Below, one piece after another: positions 1 through 5,429 of a stretch of DNA of 9,852 nucleotides (the stretch's first letter is position 1; the number at the start of each line of letters is the position of its first letter). Origin of the DNA: Chitinispirillales bacterium (GTDB lineage Bacteria > Fibrobacterota > Chitinivibrionia > Chitinivibrionales > Chitinispirillaceae). The notes beneath the pieces were generated by a model. That model was not told the origin of the DNA. It did no database searches and saw nothing but the letters and a program-made list of their open reading frames with translations. Location of the stretch: the NCBI GenBank assembly GCA_031254445.1, contig JAIRUL010000040.1, forward strand, positions 1 to 9,852. The letters run 5' to 3'. The position numbers and the translations under genes were made by a program.

Positions 1-57
1 ATATAATCAATTTTTGCGTTAATTTCAAAAAAATTTGTTGAAAATTTCAAAAAAAAC

Positions 58-87
58 TTGCTTTTCTCCGTTGATATAAGCTATATT
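58..87 (+). promoter_or_regulatory. Candidate sigma70-type promoter for the ankyrin gene
   Basis: A TTGCTT box (58-63), an 18-bp spacer and a TATATT box (82-87) would start transcription near position 94, about 34 bases before the ATG at 128. The upstream DNA is A/T tracts, which is compatible with an UP-like region. This is a match by eye; other AT-rich hexamers nearby make it uncertain. Confidence 0.35.
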
Positions 88-127
88 TGATGCACCAATT
101 TCAGAAAACAAAGGAGCACGGACCGGC

Positions 128-748
128 ATGAGCCTAATCAGCATTTGTTCAAGCGGCAATCTTTCCGACGTCAAACAGGCTATAAGCGAGGCGGGCGAGG
201 GCGTAGACATCAACGCGGCGGACTCCGCCGGGCGCACCGCGCTCCTCGAGGCGTCTTGGGGCGGGAACGCGGACGTAGCGAAATTCCTCTTAGAGCAGGG
301 GGCGGATCCCAACATCGCCGACAAGAGCGGGTTTACGCCCATCATGAGGGCGGTTGAGGGCGGGCACCAGCCGGTTGTGAGCGCGCTGATTGAGCGCGGC
401 GCGGACGTGAATTGCCGCGGGAGCGTGCGCGGCACCACCCCGCTCATGCTCGCCGCCGAGAACGGGCACGTGAAGCTCATCACGCAGCTTTTGGGCAGCG
501 GCGCGCGGATCAACGACACCGACCAGTACGAGGAGACGGCCACGGCGCGCGCCTACAAGGTCGGCCAGGAGAAAACTGCGCAGCTTTTGGAGTCGAAGGG
601 CGGCCGCGGGAAGACGGAGCGCAGCGCCTACTACTCCCACTCCGACCGCGACGCCGGCAGCGTGACCGTGGCCTCCATGCCGCAGTGGAGCGCGGCCTCC
701 CAAGACGCGATGGGCGTCGGGCGCGGCGGCGGCGACTATGACGACTAG
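128..748 (+). CDS. Ankyrin-repeat protein
   Basis: This 206-residue protein has no signal peptide or membrane segment, so it is probably cytoplasmic. It is mostly ankyrin repeats: a degenerate cap at residues 3-31, then clear repeats near 35-63 (GRTALLEASWGGNADVAKFL), 68-97 (FTPIMRAVEGGH, GADVN) and 102-132 (GTTPLMLAAENGHVKLITQL), and a degenerate last one near 136-157. The tail (158-206) is polar, low in complexity, rich in Gly, Ser and Asp, and probably disordered. Ankyrin repeats are protein-binding scaffolds; the partner cannot be read from the sequence. The ATG is chosen because AAGGAG (111-116) lies 11 bases upstream and the first repeat begins immediately. The gene stands alone with its own likely promoter and is followed by a palindromic repeat. 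No enzyme domain is visible. Confidence 0.9.
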   Translation: MSLISICSSGNLSDVKQAISEAGEGVDINAADSAGRTALLEASWGGNADVAKFLLEQGADPNIADKSGFTPIMRAVEGGHQPVVSALIERGADVNCRGSVRGTTPLMLAAENGHVKLITQLLGSGARINDTDQYEETATARAYKVGQEKTAQLLESKGGRGKTERSAYYSHSDRDAGSVTVASMPQWSAASQDAMGVGRGGGDYDD

Positions 749-753
749 CAAGG

Positions 754-860
754 CAATGCTAAACGATGTTCAATGCCCGATGATTCAATGAGATGCGGCT
801 ATGCAGCAATCGGCGAAGCCGCTCCGCCGCCGGGCATTGAATATTGAGCGTTGAGCATTG
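754..860. repeat. CAATG-rich palindromic intergenic repeat, copy 1
   Basis: The outer arms are an imperfect inverted repeat: CAATGCTAAACG and TTCAATGCCCG (754-779) face CGGGCATTGAA and CGTTGAGCATTG (831-860). Inside lie a smaller pair, GCGGCT (795-800) with AGCCGC (817-822), and the motif ATCGGCGAAGCC (809-820). The arm ends 5 bases after the ankyrin stop codon and is followed by TTT then C and T residues, so it may help end transcription. A related sequence in the opposite orientation lies at the end of icd (6970-7055). Confidence 0.6.
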
Positions 861-895
861 TTTCCCCCCTTTCGTACCCAAATTTTATATTTTTG

Positions 896-924
896 TTGCA
901 TTTAACGCCCGCATCATATATATT
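896..924 (+). promoter_or_regulatory. Candidate promoter for the STAS-lipoprotein unit
   Basis: TTGCAT (896-901), a 17-bp spacer and TATATT (919-924) predict a start near 931, leaving a leader of about 80 bases before the ATG at 1014. The leader holds a small inverted repeat, GGCATG (949-954) with CATGCC (970-975). The -35 box is weak (three of six positions match), but the -10 box and spacing are good. Confidence 0.35.
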
Positions 925-1013
925 AATAATAGGCAGCGTTGGTATGGCGGCATGTTTACGCACGGCAATCATGCCGGAGGAACATCCTATTATACTCGGG
1001 GGAGGGTTGGGCA

Positions 1014-1367
1014 ATGGATATCGGTAGGCGCGGCGAACATGGGCTTTGCATTGTTGACGTCGTCGGTAAAATTGATAGGCTGACGGACTCCAACGCCATG
1101 CGCGCGTATATCGCCTCGCTTGCCGAAAACAACGAAAAAATGATCGCCATCAACCTGTCTCAGGTCACGTACATGGACAGCGGCGCGCTGAATGTTTTGG
1201 TTCACATCCGAAACGTCGTCGTTAAGCTGGGGGGCGAGCTGGTTCTCATTCAGCCCAACGAGTATGTGTACGACGTCCTGCACGTCGTAGGCTTCGACAA
1301 AATAATAACCATTTACTCTTCAGAGAAGGAGTTCGTTGATGAAGCTAAGAAACTTAAAACGATTTAG
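1014..1367 (+). CDS. STAS-domain protein (anti-sigma factor antagonist-like)
   Basis: This 117-residue single-domain STAS protein resembles SpoIIAA/RsbV anti-anti-sigma factors, which bind an anti-sigma kinase when unphosphorylated and so free a sigma factor. The core strands are visible (GLCIVDVVGKIDR near 10-22, MIAINLSQVTYMDSG near 43-57, GGELVLIQPN near 73-82), as is the C-terminal GFDKIITIY segment (93-101). S56 in the YMDSGALN motif aligns with the phosphorylated Ser58 of B. subtilis SpoIIAA (MDSSG), so phospho-control is plausible. The ATG at 1014 is chosen because GGAGG (1001-1005) lies 8 bases upstream; the frame is open further upstream (TTG at 939), but that stretch does not look like STAS. 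The gene overlaps the following lipoprotein gene by 29 bases. No kinase or sigma gene is in the window, so the partner is unknown. Confidence 0.88.
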   Translation: MDIGRRGEHGLCIVDVVGKIDRLTDSNAMRAYIASLAENNEKMIAINLSQVTYMDSGALNVLVHIRNVVVKLGGELVLIQPNEYVYDVLHVVGFDKIITIYSSEKEFVDEAKKLKTI

Positions 1368-1695
1368 CCTCGCCGCGTCGCTAATATTCGCGGTCGTTTT
1401 TGCCGGCTGCGCGTCAAAGGAGCTCTTGAGGCCCAAGCAGGCCGAAATAGACGCCTACCTCCAAGCCCACCCCGACCTGCCGCCGACCGACCAGTCCTGC
1501 ATAGCCGACGGCCGCTTCGAGATAGGCATGCTCGCCGCCACCGTGAGCTTCCTCCTAGGCGAACCGAAAATCGTAGAGCACGTAAAGCAGCCCTGGGCGC
1601 AGCAGGAGCATTGGAAGTACAAGAAAGGCAAGACGAGGCTCTTTGTTATTGAGGATAAGCATGTGGTGGGGATTGATGAATTTAGCAGTAAGTAA
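1339..1695 (+). CDS. Small BamE/SmpA-like lipoprotein
   Basis: This 118-residue protein begins with a lipoprotein signal: basic MKLRNLKR, a hydrophobic stretch (11-22) and a lipobox VFAGC with lipid-attachment Cys24. The mature part has a run like the SmpA/OmlA (BamE-like) fold: DGRFEIGMLAATVSFLLGEP (about 53-72) matches the usual pattern of a short strand, GM, a helix and a GEP/GxP turn, followed by WKYKKGKTRLFVIEDKHVVGID as strands. BamE-type domains are periplasm-facing outer-membrane lipoproteins; calling this one BamE itself would be over-reach. The ATG at 1339 is chosen over the overlapping TTG at 1336 because AAGGAG (1326-1331) is then 7 bases away. The ribosome site and first ten codons lie inside the STAS gene, suggesting translational coupling. 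It ends at the edge of a repeat-filled region. Confidence 0.8.
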   Translation: MKLRNLKRFSLAASLIFAVVFAGCASKELLRPKQAEIDAYLQAHPDLPPTDQSCIADGRFEIGMLAATVSFLLGEPKIVEHVKQPWAQQEHWKYKKGKTRLFVIEDKHVVGIDEFSSK

Positions 1696-1713
1696 TTAAA
1701 AATAATGGGGGCA

Positions 1714-1776
1714 ATCAAAGCCGTTAAAGCCTTTAAAATCTTTAAAGCCTTTAAAGTTTTTAAATCCTTTAAAGTC
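1714..1776. repeat. 9-bp tandem array (TTTAAAGNC type), left flank of long palindrome A
   Basis: About seven 9-base units with consensus TTTAAAGCC run in register: for example GTTAAAGCC at 1723, TTTAAAATC at 1732, TTTAAAGCC at 1741, TTTAAAGTT at 1750, TTTAAATCC at 1759 and TTTAAAGTC at 1768. The last unit merges into the left end of the long inverted repeat. No gene lies in 1696-2228; this array, the palindrome and the right-hand array fill it. Confidence 0.85.
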
Positions 1777-1865
1777 AAATTCTTATCTGGGGAAATGGGG
1801 CGTGCTGCAATTCCCGCGCCGTGGTTTACAGGGCAGGGGACGCCGGAGCCTTTTGCGCTGATGTC

Positions 1866-1893
1866 GTAAAGGCGGGGCCAGCCCCGCCTTTAC
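1866..1893. repeat. 28-nt hairpin in palindrome A (GGGG type)
   Basis: GTAAAGGCGGGGC (1866-1878) pairs fully with GCCCCGCCTTTAC (1881-1893), leaving CA between. There is no T-run after it, so it is not a typical intrinsic terminator. The same stem is found in copy B at 5402-5429. Confidence 0.85.
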
Positions 1894-2008
1894 TTAGCAG
1901 CAATTCTTAGCCGGGTACGGGATGCAATAGCGAACGTCAAAACCCGTATGTCGGCGGGGGGTTGACGTTTGCCATTGCATTACGAAAGCATATAAGGGTT
2001 GCAGCTAA

Positions 2009-2036
2009 GTAAAGGCAAGGCTGGCCTTGCCTTTAC
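2009..2036. repeat. 28-nt hairpin in palindrome A (AAGG type)
   Basis: GTAAAGGCAAGGC (2009-2021) pairs with GCCTTGCCTTTAC (2024-2036). Compared with the hairpin at 1866-1893, two stem positions differ and both partners have changed with them. The equivalent in copy B is at 5259-5286. Confidence 0.85.
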
Positions 2037-2127
2037 GACACCAGCGCAAAAGGCTCCGGCGTTCCCTGTCCTGTAAACCACGGCGCTGGAGTTGCAGAAA
2101 ATACATTTTCCCATATAAGCCTTTGAC

Positions 2128-2199
2128 TTTAAAGGCTTTAAAGATTTTAAAGGCTTTAAAGGCTTTAAAGATTTTAAAGGCTTTAAAGGCTTTAAAACC
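2128..2199. repeat. 9-bp tandem array, right flank of palindrome A
   Basis: Eight contiguous 9-base units: TTTAAAGGC at 2128, 2146, 2155, 2173 and 2182, TTTAAAGAT at 2137 and 2164, and TTTAAAACC at 2191. The order GGC, GAT, GGC repeats, giving a 27-bp higher-order period, which suggests growth by duplication of a three-unit block. It ends 29 bases before the cvpA start codon. Confidence 0.9.
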
Positions 2200-2228
2200 A
2201 ATTAAAACAATTGTCCAGGGGTTAATTA

Positions 2229-2807
2229 GTGTCAGCATTTTTCGATATGGTGATCTGCCTGCTCGCCATCATGTTTGGGTATTTCGGCATCAAGCGCGGC
2301 TTCATCGGCGAGATTTTTCGTTTCGCTGCGGTCTTGGGAGGCTTCTTGGTCTCGTTTCTGTACTACCGCGACCTGCAGGCCGTGATGAAGGGGTTCGCGT
2401 CGAACGAGTACGTCGTGGCCACGACTGCGTTCATCGTGCTGTTTTTGGCGGTCTACGCCGTGATAGCGCTCATTGGGTTCTTCCTGAAAGAGGCCGTTAG
2501 CGCGCTGACCCTCGGCTGGGCCGACTGCGTCCTCGGAATGCTCGTCGGGCTGCTCAAGGCGGCGGTGATCGCGTGGGCGGTGTGCATCTCGGTCGCCTCT
2601 TTCGACACGCCGAAAGCCCAGAACGAATTCGACCGCTCCGTCGTGTACAGAACCTACAAAGCTATGCCGAGGTTTTTCAGCTTAGAAGGGATGGAAGACA
2701 AGAGAAAAGCCATTTTGGGGCGCGGCGGCAGCGAGAAACCTAAAAAAGCGAAAGGGCTTACGGGGGACGAGGCAATCGACGAGATTCTTACCAAGGATCC
2801 GCCGTAA
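2229..2807 (+). CDS. cvpA: CvpA family inner-membrane protein
   Basis: This 192-residue protein has four predicted membrane segments (about 4-20, 30-46, 63-86 and 100-124), the CvpA arrangement. Family signatures are present: GYFGIKRGFIGEI (17-29), matching the usual RGF-x-x-E stretch after segment one, and TLGWADCVLGMLVGLLKA (94-111) at segment four. CvpA was named for colicin V production in E. coli and is linked to envelope homeostasis; the molecular function is not settled. The tail (155-192) is charged and Lys-rich, probably cytoplasmic. The start is GTG at 2229, preceded 7 bases earlier by AGGGG (2217-2221); an in-frame ATG at 2247 would cut into the first membrane segment. Its stop overlaps the prepilin peptidase start (TAATG), so the two are almost certainly co-transcribed. 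Transcription must begin in or beyond the 9-bp array. Confidence 0.88.
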   Translation: MSAFFDMVICLLAIMFGYFGIKRGFIGEIFRFAAVLGGFLVSFLYYRDLQAVMKGFASNEYVVATTAFIVLFLAVYAVIALIGFFLKEAVSALTLGWADCVLGMLVGLLKAAVIAWAVCISVASFDTPKAQNEFDRSVVYRTYKAMPRFFSLEGMEDKRKAILGRGGSEKPKKAKGLTGDEAIDEILTKDPP

Positions 2808-3625
2808 TGCCGTTAAATATGCAGCTTGGCGTTATACAATACACGGTTTTGATGCTCGCCGGCCTCTGCGTCGGCTCGTTTTTCAATGTGCTGATATGGC
2901 GCGTCCCGCGCGGCGAGTCCATCGCTTGGCCGCCGTCGCACTGTACCGGCTGCGGGTGCAAGATAAAATCCTACGACAACATCCCCGTCGTAAGCTACCT
3001 CATTTTGGGCGGGAAATGCCGCTTCTGCGGGGAAAGCATATCGCGCGCCTACCCCATCGTAGAGGTTCTGACCGCCGCCGCGCTGGTTCTATTTTGGCAC
3101 CTGCTGAACATATCCCTGCAACGCCCGTGGTACATGAACGCCGTCCCGATGCTGCAAATAACGTCGCTGCTCCTTCTAATCCCCGTCTCGGCGATAGACA
3201 TCCGCCATTACATCATACCTGACCGGTTCACGCTGCCGTTCCTCGCGCTGTCGCTGTGCGCCTCGTTCATCCCTGGGGGCCTCTCCCCCGCCGAGTCGCT
3301 GCTTGGCGCGCTCTGCGGCGGCGGGTCGCTCTTCTTGATAGGGCTTGCCGGCACGTACCTGCTCAAAAAAGGCGACGCGATGGGGTTCGGCGACGTCAAG
3401 CTGATGGCCTACCTCGGCGCGCTCTGGGGCTACAAGGCGGCGCTAATCGGCATAGCCTTCGGCGCGCTCATCGGCTCCGTCGCCGGCGGGATAATGATCC
3501 TCTCAAAACACATAGACGACGACCACCGCCTGCCATTCGGCCCGTATTTAGCCGCAGGGACGGTTATAGCGATATTCGCGGGGGAGCCGCTTCTGCATTG
3601 GTACATAGGGTTTTTTGCGAAGTAA
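2807..3625 (+). CDS. pilD: Type IV prepilin leader peptidase / N-methyltransferase
   Basis: This 272-residue inner-membrane aspartic protease cleaves the leader of type IV prepilins or type II secretion pseudopilins and methylates the new N-terminus. The N-terminal DiS_P_DiS domain has GSFFNVLIWRVP (23-34) and four zinc-type cysteines, C46-x-x-C49 and C71-x-x-C74, followed by SRAYPIVEVLTA. The peptidase A24 part shows both catalytic aspartates: D131 in AIDIRHYIIPD and D196 in MGFGDVKLM (the GxGD motif). PFGPYLAAG (243-251) is a conserved late segment. Several hydrophobic helices fill the rest. Length and both domains are complete. The ATG overlaps the cvpA stop by one base, with AAGGA (2793-2797) 9 bases upstream. 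No pilin or secretion genes are in the window, so its substrates are encoded elsewhere. Confidence 0.95.
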   Translation: MPLNMQLGVIQYTVLMLAGLCVGSFFNVLIWRVPRGESIAWPPSHCTGCGCKIKSYDNIPVVSYLILGGKCRFCGESISRAYPIVEVLTAAALVLFWHLLNISLQRPWYMNAVPMLQITSLLLLIPVSAIDIRHYIIPDRFTLPFLALSLCASFIPGGLSPAESLLGALCGGGSLFLIGLAGTYLLKKGDAMGFGDVKLMAYLGALWGYKAALIGIAFGALIGSVAGGIMILSKHIDDDHRLPFGPYLAAGTVIAIFAGEPLLHWYIGFFAK

Positions 3626-3733
3626 CTCTGGTTAAGGCAAGAACTTAGCACACCGAGGATTATATGCCGGGAAAGCCATACCGCCCAATTATTGCGCGAA
3701 TCTGCCTTATATGGCGCAAAAGCCAAAAGATAA

Positions 3734-3804
3734 GCGGGAGACGGGGATCGAACCCGCAACCTCAACATTGGGAAGGTTGCACTCTACCATTGAGTTACTC
3801 CCGC
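3734..3804 (-). tRNA. tRNA-Gly (anticodon CCC)
   Basis: The minus strand folds as a 71-nt tRNA. The acceptor stem GCGGGAG/CTCCCGC is perfect (7 bp), the D arm is ACTC-AATGGTA-GAGT, the anticodon loop is TTCCCAA with CCC complementary to 3770-3772, and the T arm is GCGGG-TTCGATC-CCCGT with one G-U end pair. The anticodon stem CAACC/TGTTG has a C-U mismatch next to the loop. No CCA is encoded (the 3' flank reads TTAT), so CCA must be added by nucleotidyltransferase. It would decode GGG codons. A strong promoter lies upstream. Confidence 0.93.
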
Positions 3805-3835
3805 GGATCTTTAGGCCTCATATGTTCATATGTAT

Positions 3836-3864
3836 AAGATACATTAAGGCCGAGTGAAAGTCAA
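3836..3864 (-). promoter_or_regulatory. Promoter for tRNA-Gly
   Basis: On the minus strand TTGACT (complement of 3859-3864), an exact 17-bp spacer and TATCTT (complement of 3836-3841) precede the tRNA, predicting a start about 25 bases before its 5' end. The -35 box falls in an AAAGTCAA sequence of the same kind as the local repeats. Confidence 0.6.
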
Positions 3865-3900
3865 AAGATTTAAATCAAATTCTTTAAAATTCTTTTGGGG

Positions 3901-3917
3901 ACGGGGCTCTGCCCCGT
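3901..3917. repeat. Short GC-rich hairpin
   Basis: ACGGGGC (3901-3907) and GCCCCGT (3911-3917) form a perfect 7-bp stem with a TCT loop. It has no T-run on either side. The preceding bases (3857-3900: AAAGTCAAA, AATTCTTT, then two GGGG runs) faintly resemble the left end of long palindrome A, so this could be a decayed relative. Confidence 0.5.
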
Positions 3918-3948
3918 AACGCCCCGATAGATTAGCCCCCCTATCAAT

Positions 3949-3983
3949 ATCCCCCCACATAAAGATGCGGGGGGATACTTTTT
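3949..3983 (+). terminator. Rho-independent terminator-like hairpin, plus strand
   Basis: ATCCCCCC-A-CAT (3949-3960) pairs with ATG-C-GGGGGGAT (3965-3976): 11 pairs with one A-C mismatch and a 4-base loop, followed by ACTTTTT (to 3983). The T-run is on the plus strand, so it fits ending transcripts from the cvpA-pilD unit after they run antisense through the tRNA. On the minus strand it lies 64 bases past the FGE-like stop but lacks a good T-run. Confidence 0.55.
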
Positions 3984-3999
3984 AAAACCGGTACGTCAC

Positions 4000-4041
4000 A
4001 ACAACAAAGTCAACAACAAAGTCAACGGCAAAGTCAACATC
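4000..4041. repeat. 6/12-bp tandem tract (AACAACAAAGTC)
   Basis: AACAACAAAGTC occurs twice (4000-4011 and 4012-4023), then AACGGCAAAGTC (4024-4035) and AACATC, all in a 6-base register. It touches the stop codon of the minus-strand lipoprotein gene (4040-4042). A related tract at 5540-5587 ends with the same AACGGC and AACATC units. Confidence 0.8.
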
Positions 4042-4837
4042 ATAGCGGATGGGCTAAACGTAAGCCTATCCAATTGTTCTTGCGATTTTGATAATAGAGC
4101 CCGCGATAGAACACGCGGTGCGCAACCGGCTGGTCTTGCCAAGAACCGCCGCGGTATATGCGATACGTGCCCGACGGCGGTCCCTTGGGGTTCCGCTGCG
4201 GCGAATTAGCGTAATAGTCGGGGCCGAGCCAGTCGGAGACCCACTCCGCCACGTTGCCGGACATGTCGTATAGCCCAAGCCCGTTGGGCTCCTTGCCGCC
4301 TACGGAGTATGTTTTGGTGTGGGCATTGCCATTATACCACGCTACATCGCCGATGTTGTCGCCGCCCGCATAAAGGTAATTCCCGCTATTCTTCCCGCCG
4401 CGCGCGGCGTACTCCCACTCTGCCTCCGTGGGCAACCGGTACTTTTTGCCGGTCATAGAGTTTAGCTTCGAAATAAACGCCCCCGCATCGTCCCAGCTGA
4501 CCATCTCGACCGGAATAGTTTCGTCGCGGTCAACGAAATCGGTCCAGTGAGCCGGGTTGTCCCCCGTCACCTCTCTCCACAACGCCTGAGTTACCTCGTA
4601 TTTCCCGATGTAAAAACCGTCTAACGAAACCTGATGCCGCGGCAGCTCCTCCGCAAGGCAGTCGTCAACGATGTTCCCGTCGCACCCCATCATAAACGCC
4701 CCGCCCTCGACAAAAACCATATCGGTATTAATGTCGACAAAAGAGCCGGGCCCGGGCGCATCGGTATCGCATGAAGAAACGAACAATGCCGCTACCGCCG
4801 CCGCCGCTAAAAATCGGTAAATCCGCTTACGGCTCAT
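4040..4837 (-). CDS. FGE/SUMF1-fold lipoprotein lacking the FGE cysteines
   Basis: This 265-residue exported lipoprotein has the basic start MSRKRIYRF, an Ala-rich hydrophobic stretch (10-20) and a lipobox FVSSC with lipid Cys23. The mature part is a complete formylglycine-generating-enzyme-like domain: MVFVEGGAFMMG (40-51), PRHQVSLDGFYIGKYEVTQ (66-84), PVEMVSWDDAGAFISKLN (109-126), YRLPTEAEWEYAARGG (133-148), SGNVAEWVSDW (193-203), RGGSW (229-233) and a final IGLRLAH. True FGEs carry two copper-binding cysteines just after RGGS; here those places are D235 and H240, so it is unlikely to make formylglycine. Related non-catalytic members act as envelope or gliding/secretion components. C52 and C60 could form a disulfide. 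The ATG at 4837 is preferred over one at 4903 because AAAGGA lies 8 bases upstream and the signal peptide starts there. It appears monocistronic. Confidence 0.88.
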   Translation of the reverse strand: MSRKRIYRFLAAAAVAALFVSSCDTDAPGPGSFVDINTDMVFVEGGAFMMGCDGNIVDDCLAEELPRHQVSLDGFYIGKYEVTQALWREVTGDNPAHWTDFVDRDETIPVEMVSWDDAGAFISKLNSMTGKKYRLPTEAEWEYAARGGKNSGNYLYAGGDNIGDVAWYNGNAHTKTYSVGGKEPNGLGLYDMSGNVAEWVSDWLGPDYYANSPQRNPKGPPSGTYRIYRGGSWQDQPVAHRVFYRGLYYQNRKNNWIGLRLAHPL

Positions 4838-4963
4838 GGCTAAAATCCTTTCGCAAAATTCGCGCATAATGTGTAATCCTACTAAGTTACGGTGATCAAT
4901 CAAACATCAAGTATCCAAGCCATTCGAATATTAATATATATTGCGCGCGTAGAATAATGAATG

Positions 4964-5161
4964 TTTTTAAAGCTTTTAATCTTTAAATTCTTTAATTCCT
5001 TTAAAGTCAAAGGCTTATATGGGAAAATGGGGAGTAGAGCTTTTTAAAGCCTTTAATGTTTTTAAAGTCTTTAAAGTCTTTAATGTTTTTAAAGTCTTTA
5101 AAGTCAAAGGCTTATATGGAAAAATGGGGAGTGTTGCAAAGTCAAATAAATTCTTTAAAGT
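4964..5161. repeat. Mixed array of 9-bp repeats and a longer AAAGTC-based unit, left of palindrome B
   Basis: 9-base units of the TTTAAAGTC type (some TTTAATGTT) alternate with a longer motif that begins CTTTAAAGTCAAAGGC and continues TTATATGGGAAAATGGGGAG. The longer motif starts at 4999 and 5096, and a third time at 5162, where it forms the end of palindrome B. So the terminal sequence of the long palindrome is itself repeated in tandem here. Between 4838 and 4963 I see no gene or clear site beyond the ribosome site of the minus-strand gene. Confidence 0.8.
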
Positions 5162-5258
5162 CTTTAAAGTCAAAGGCTTATATGGGAAAATGTATTTTCT
5201 GCAACTCTCGCGCCGTGGTTTACAGGGCATGGACGCCGGAGCCTTTTGCGCTGGTGTC

Positions 5259-5286
5259 GTAAAGGCAAGGCCAGCCTTGCCTTTAC
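5259..5286. repeat. 28-nt hairpin in palindrome B (AAGG type)
   Basis: GTAAAGGCAAGGC pairs with GCCTTGCCTTTAC around a CA centre. It corresponds to 2009-2036 in copy A. Confidence 0.85.
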
Positions 5287-5401
5287 TTAGCTGCAACCCT
5301 GAGCGGCTTACGTAATGCAATGGCAAACGTCAACCCCCCGCCGACATACGGGTTTTGACGTTTGCTATTGCATCCCGTACCCGGCCAAGAATTGCTGCTA
5401 A

Positions 5402-5429
5402 GTAAAGGCGGGGCTGGCCCCGCCTTTAC
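5402..5429. repeat. 28-nt hairpin in palindrome B (GGGG type)
   Basis: GTAAAGGCGGGGC pairs with GCCCCGCCTTTAC around a TG centre. It corresponds to 1866-1893 in copy A. Confidence 0.85.

Larger units (their letters stand above)
1768..2133 (+). repeat. Long imperfect inverted-repeat element, copy A
   Basis: The element is a ~365-bp imperfect palindrome. Its left arm (CTTTAAAGTCAAA to about 1903, including GCGCCGTGGTTTACAGG and GCCGGAGCCTTTTGCGCTG) recurs inverted in its right arm (about 1998-2133). Each arm ends inward in a 28-nt hairpin (1866-1893 and 2009-2036), and the centre has a further 19-bp inverted repeat, ATGCAATAGCGAACGTCAA (1922-1940) with TTGACGTTTGCCATTGCAT (1962-1980). A second copy in opposite orientation lies at 5162-5525; here the GGGG-type hairpin is on the left. 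Open frames cross the element but are not kept between copies. I do not recognise a named family. Its form suggests a non-autonomous mobile or BIME-like structured repeat, which is inference. Confidence 0.85.

Noticed and set aside
290..751. Long minus-strand open frame opposite the ankyrin gene
   Set aside because: It is a shadow of GC-rich coding DNA; the plus strand encodes clear ankyrin repeats with a good ribosome site.
939..1013. Upstream extension of the STAS protein from a TTG at 939
   Set aside because: The added residues do not resemble a STAS domain, and GGAGG is placed ideally for the ATG at 1014.
1866..1893. 28-nt hairpins as intrinsic terminators
   Set aside because: None of the four is followed by a T-run on either strand.
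1768..2133. Palindrome A as a CRISPR array or integron-type site
   Set aside because: There are no regularly spaced identical repeats with unique spacers, no cas or integrase genes, and the structure is a single nested palindrome.
2005..2238. Open frames (Leu/Phe-Lys-rich) on the minus strand through the 9-bp array and palindrome A, and similar frames in copy B (5015-5326)
   Set aside because: They arise from the 9-base period and lack of stops. Copies A and B differ by a one-base indel that shifts the frame after the shared stretch, and no ribosome sites fit, so they are not conserved genes.
3692..3719. TTGCGC/GCGCAA inverted repeat as a terminator for the tRNA
   Set aside because: The stem is 6 bp with a 16-base loop and has no T-run; too weak to call.
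4838..4903. Upstream ATG at 4903 (minus strand) for the FGE-like lipoprotein
   Set aside because: It would put 22 polar residues before the signal peptide; the ATG at 4837 has AAAGGA at 8 bases and starts the signal directly.
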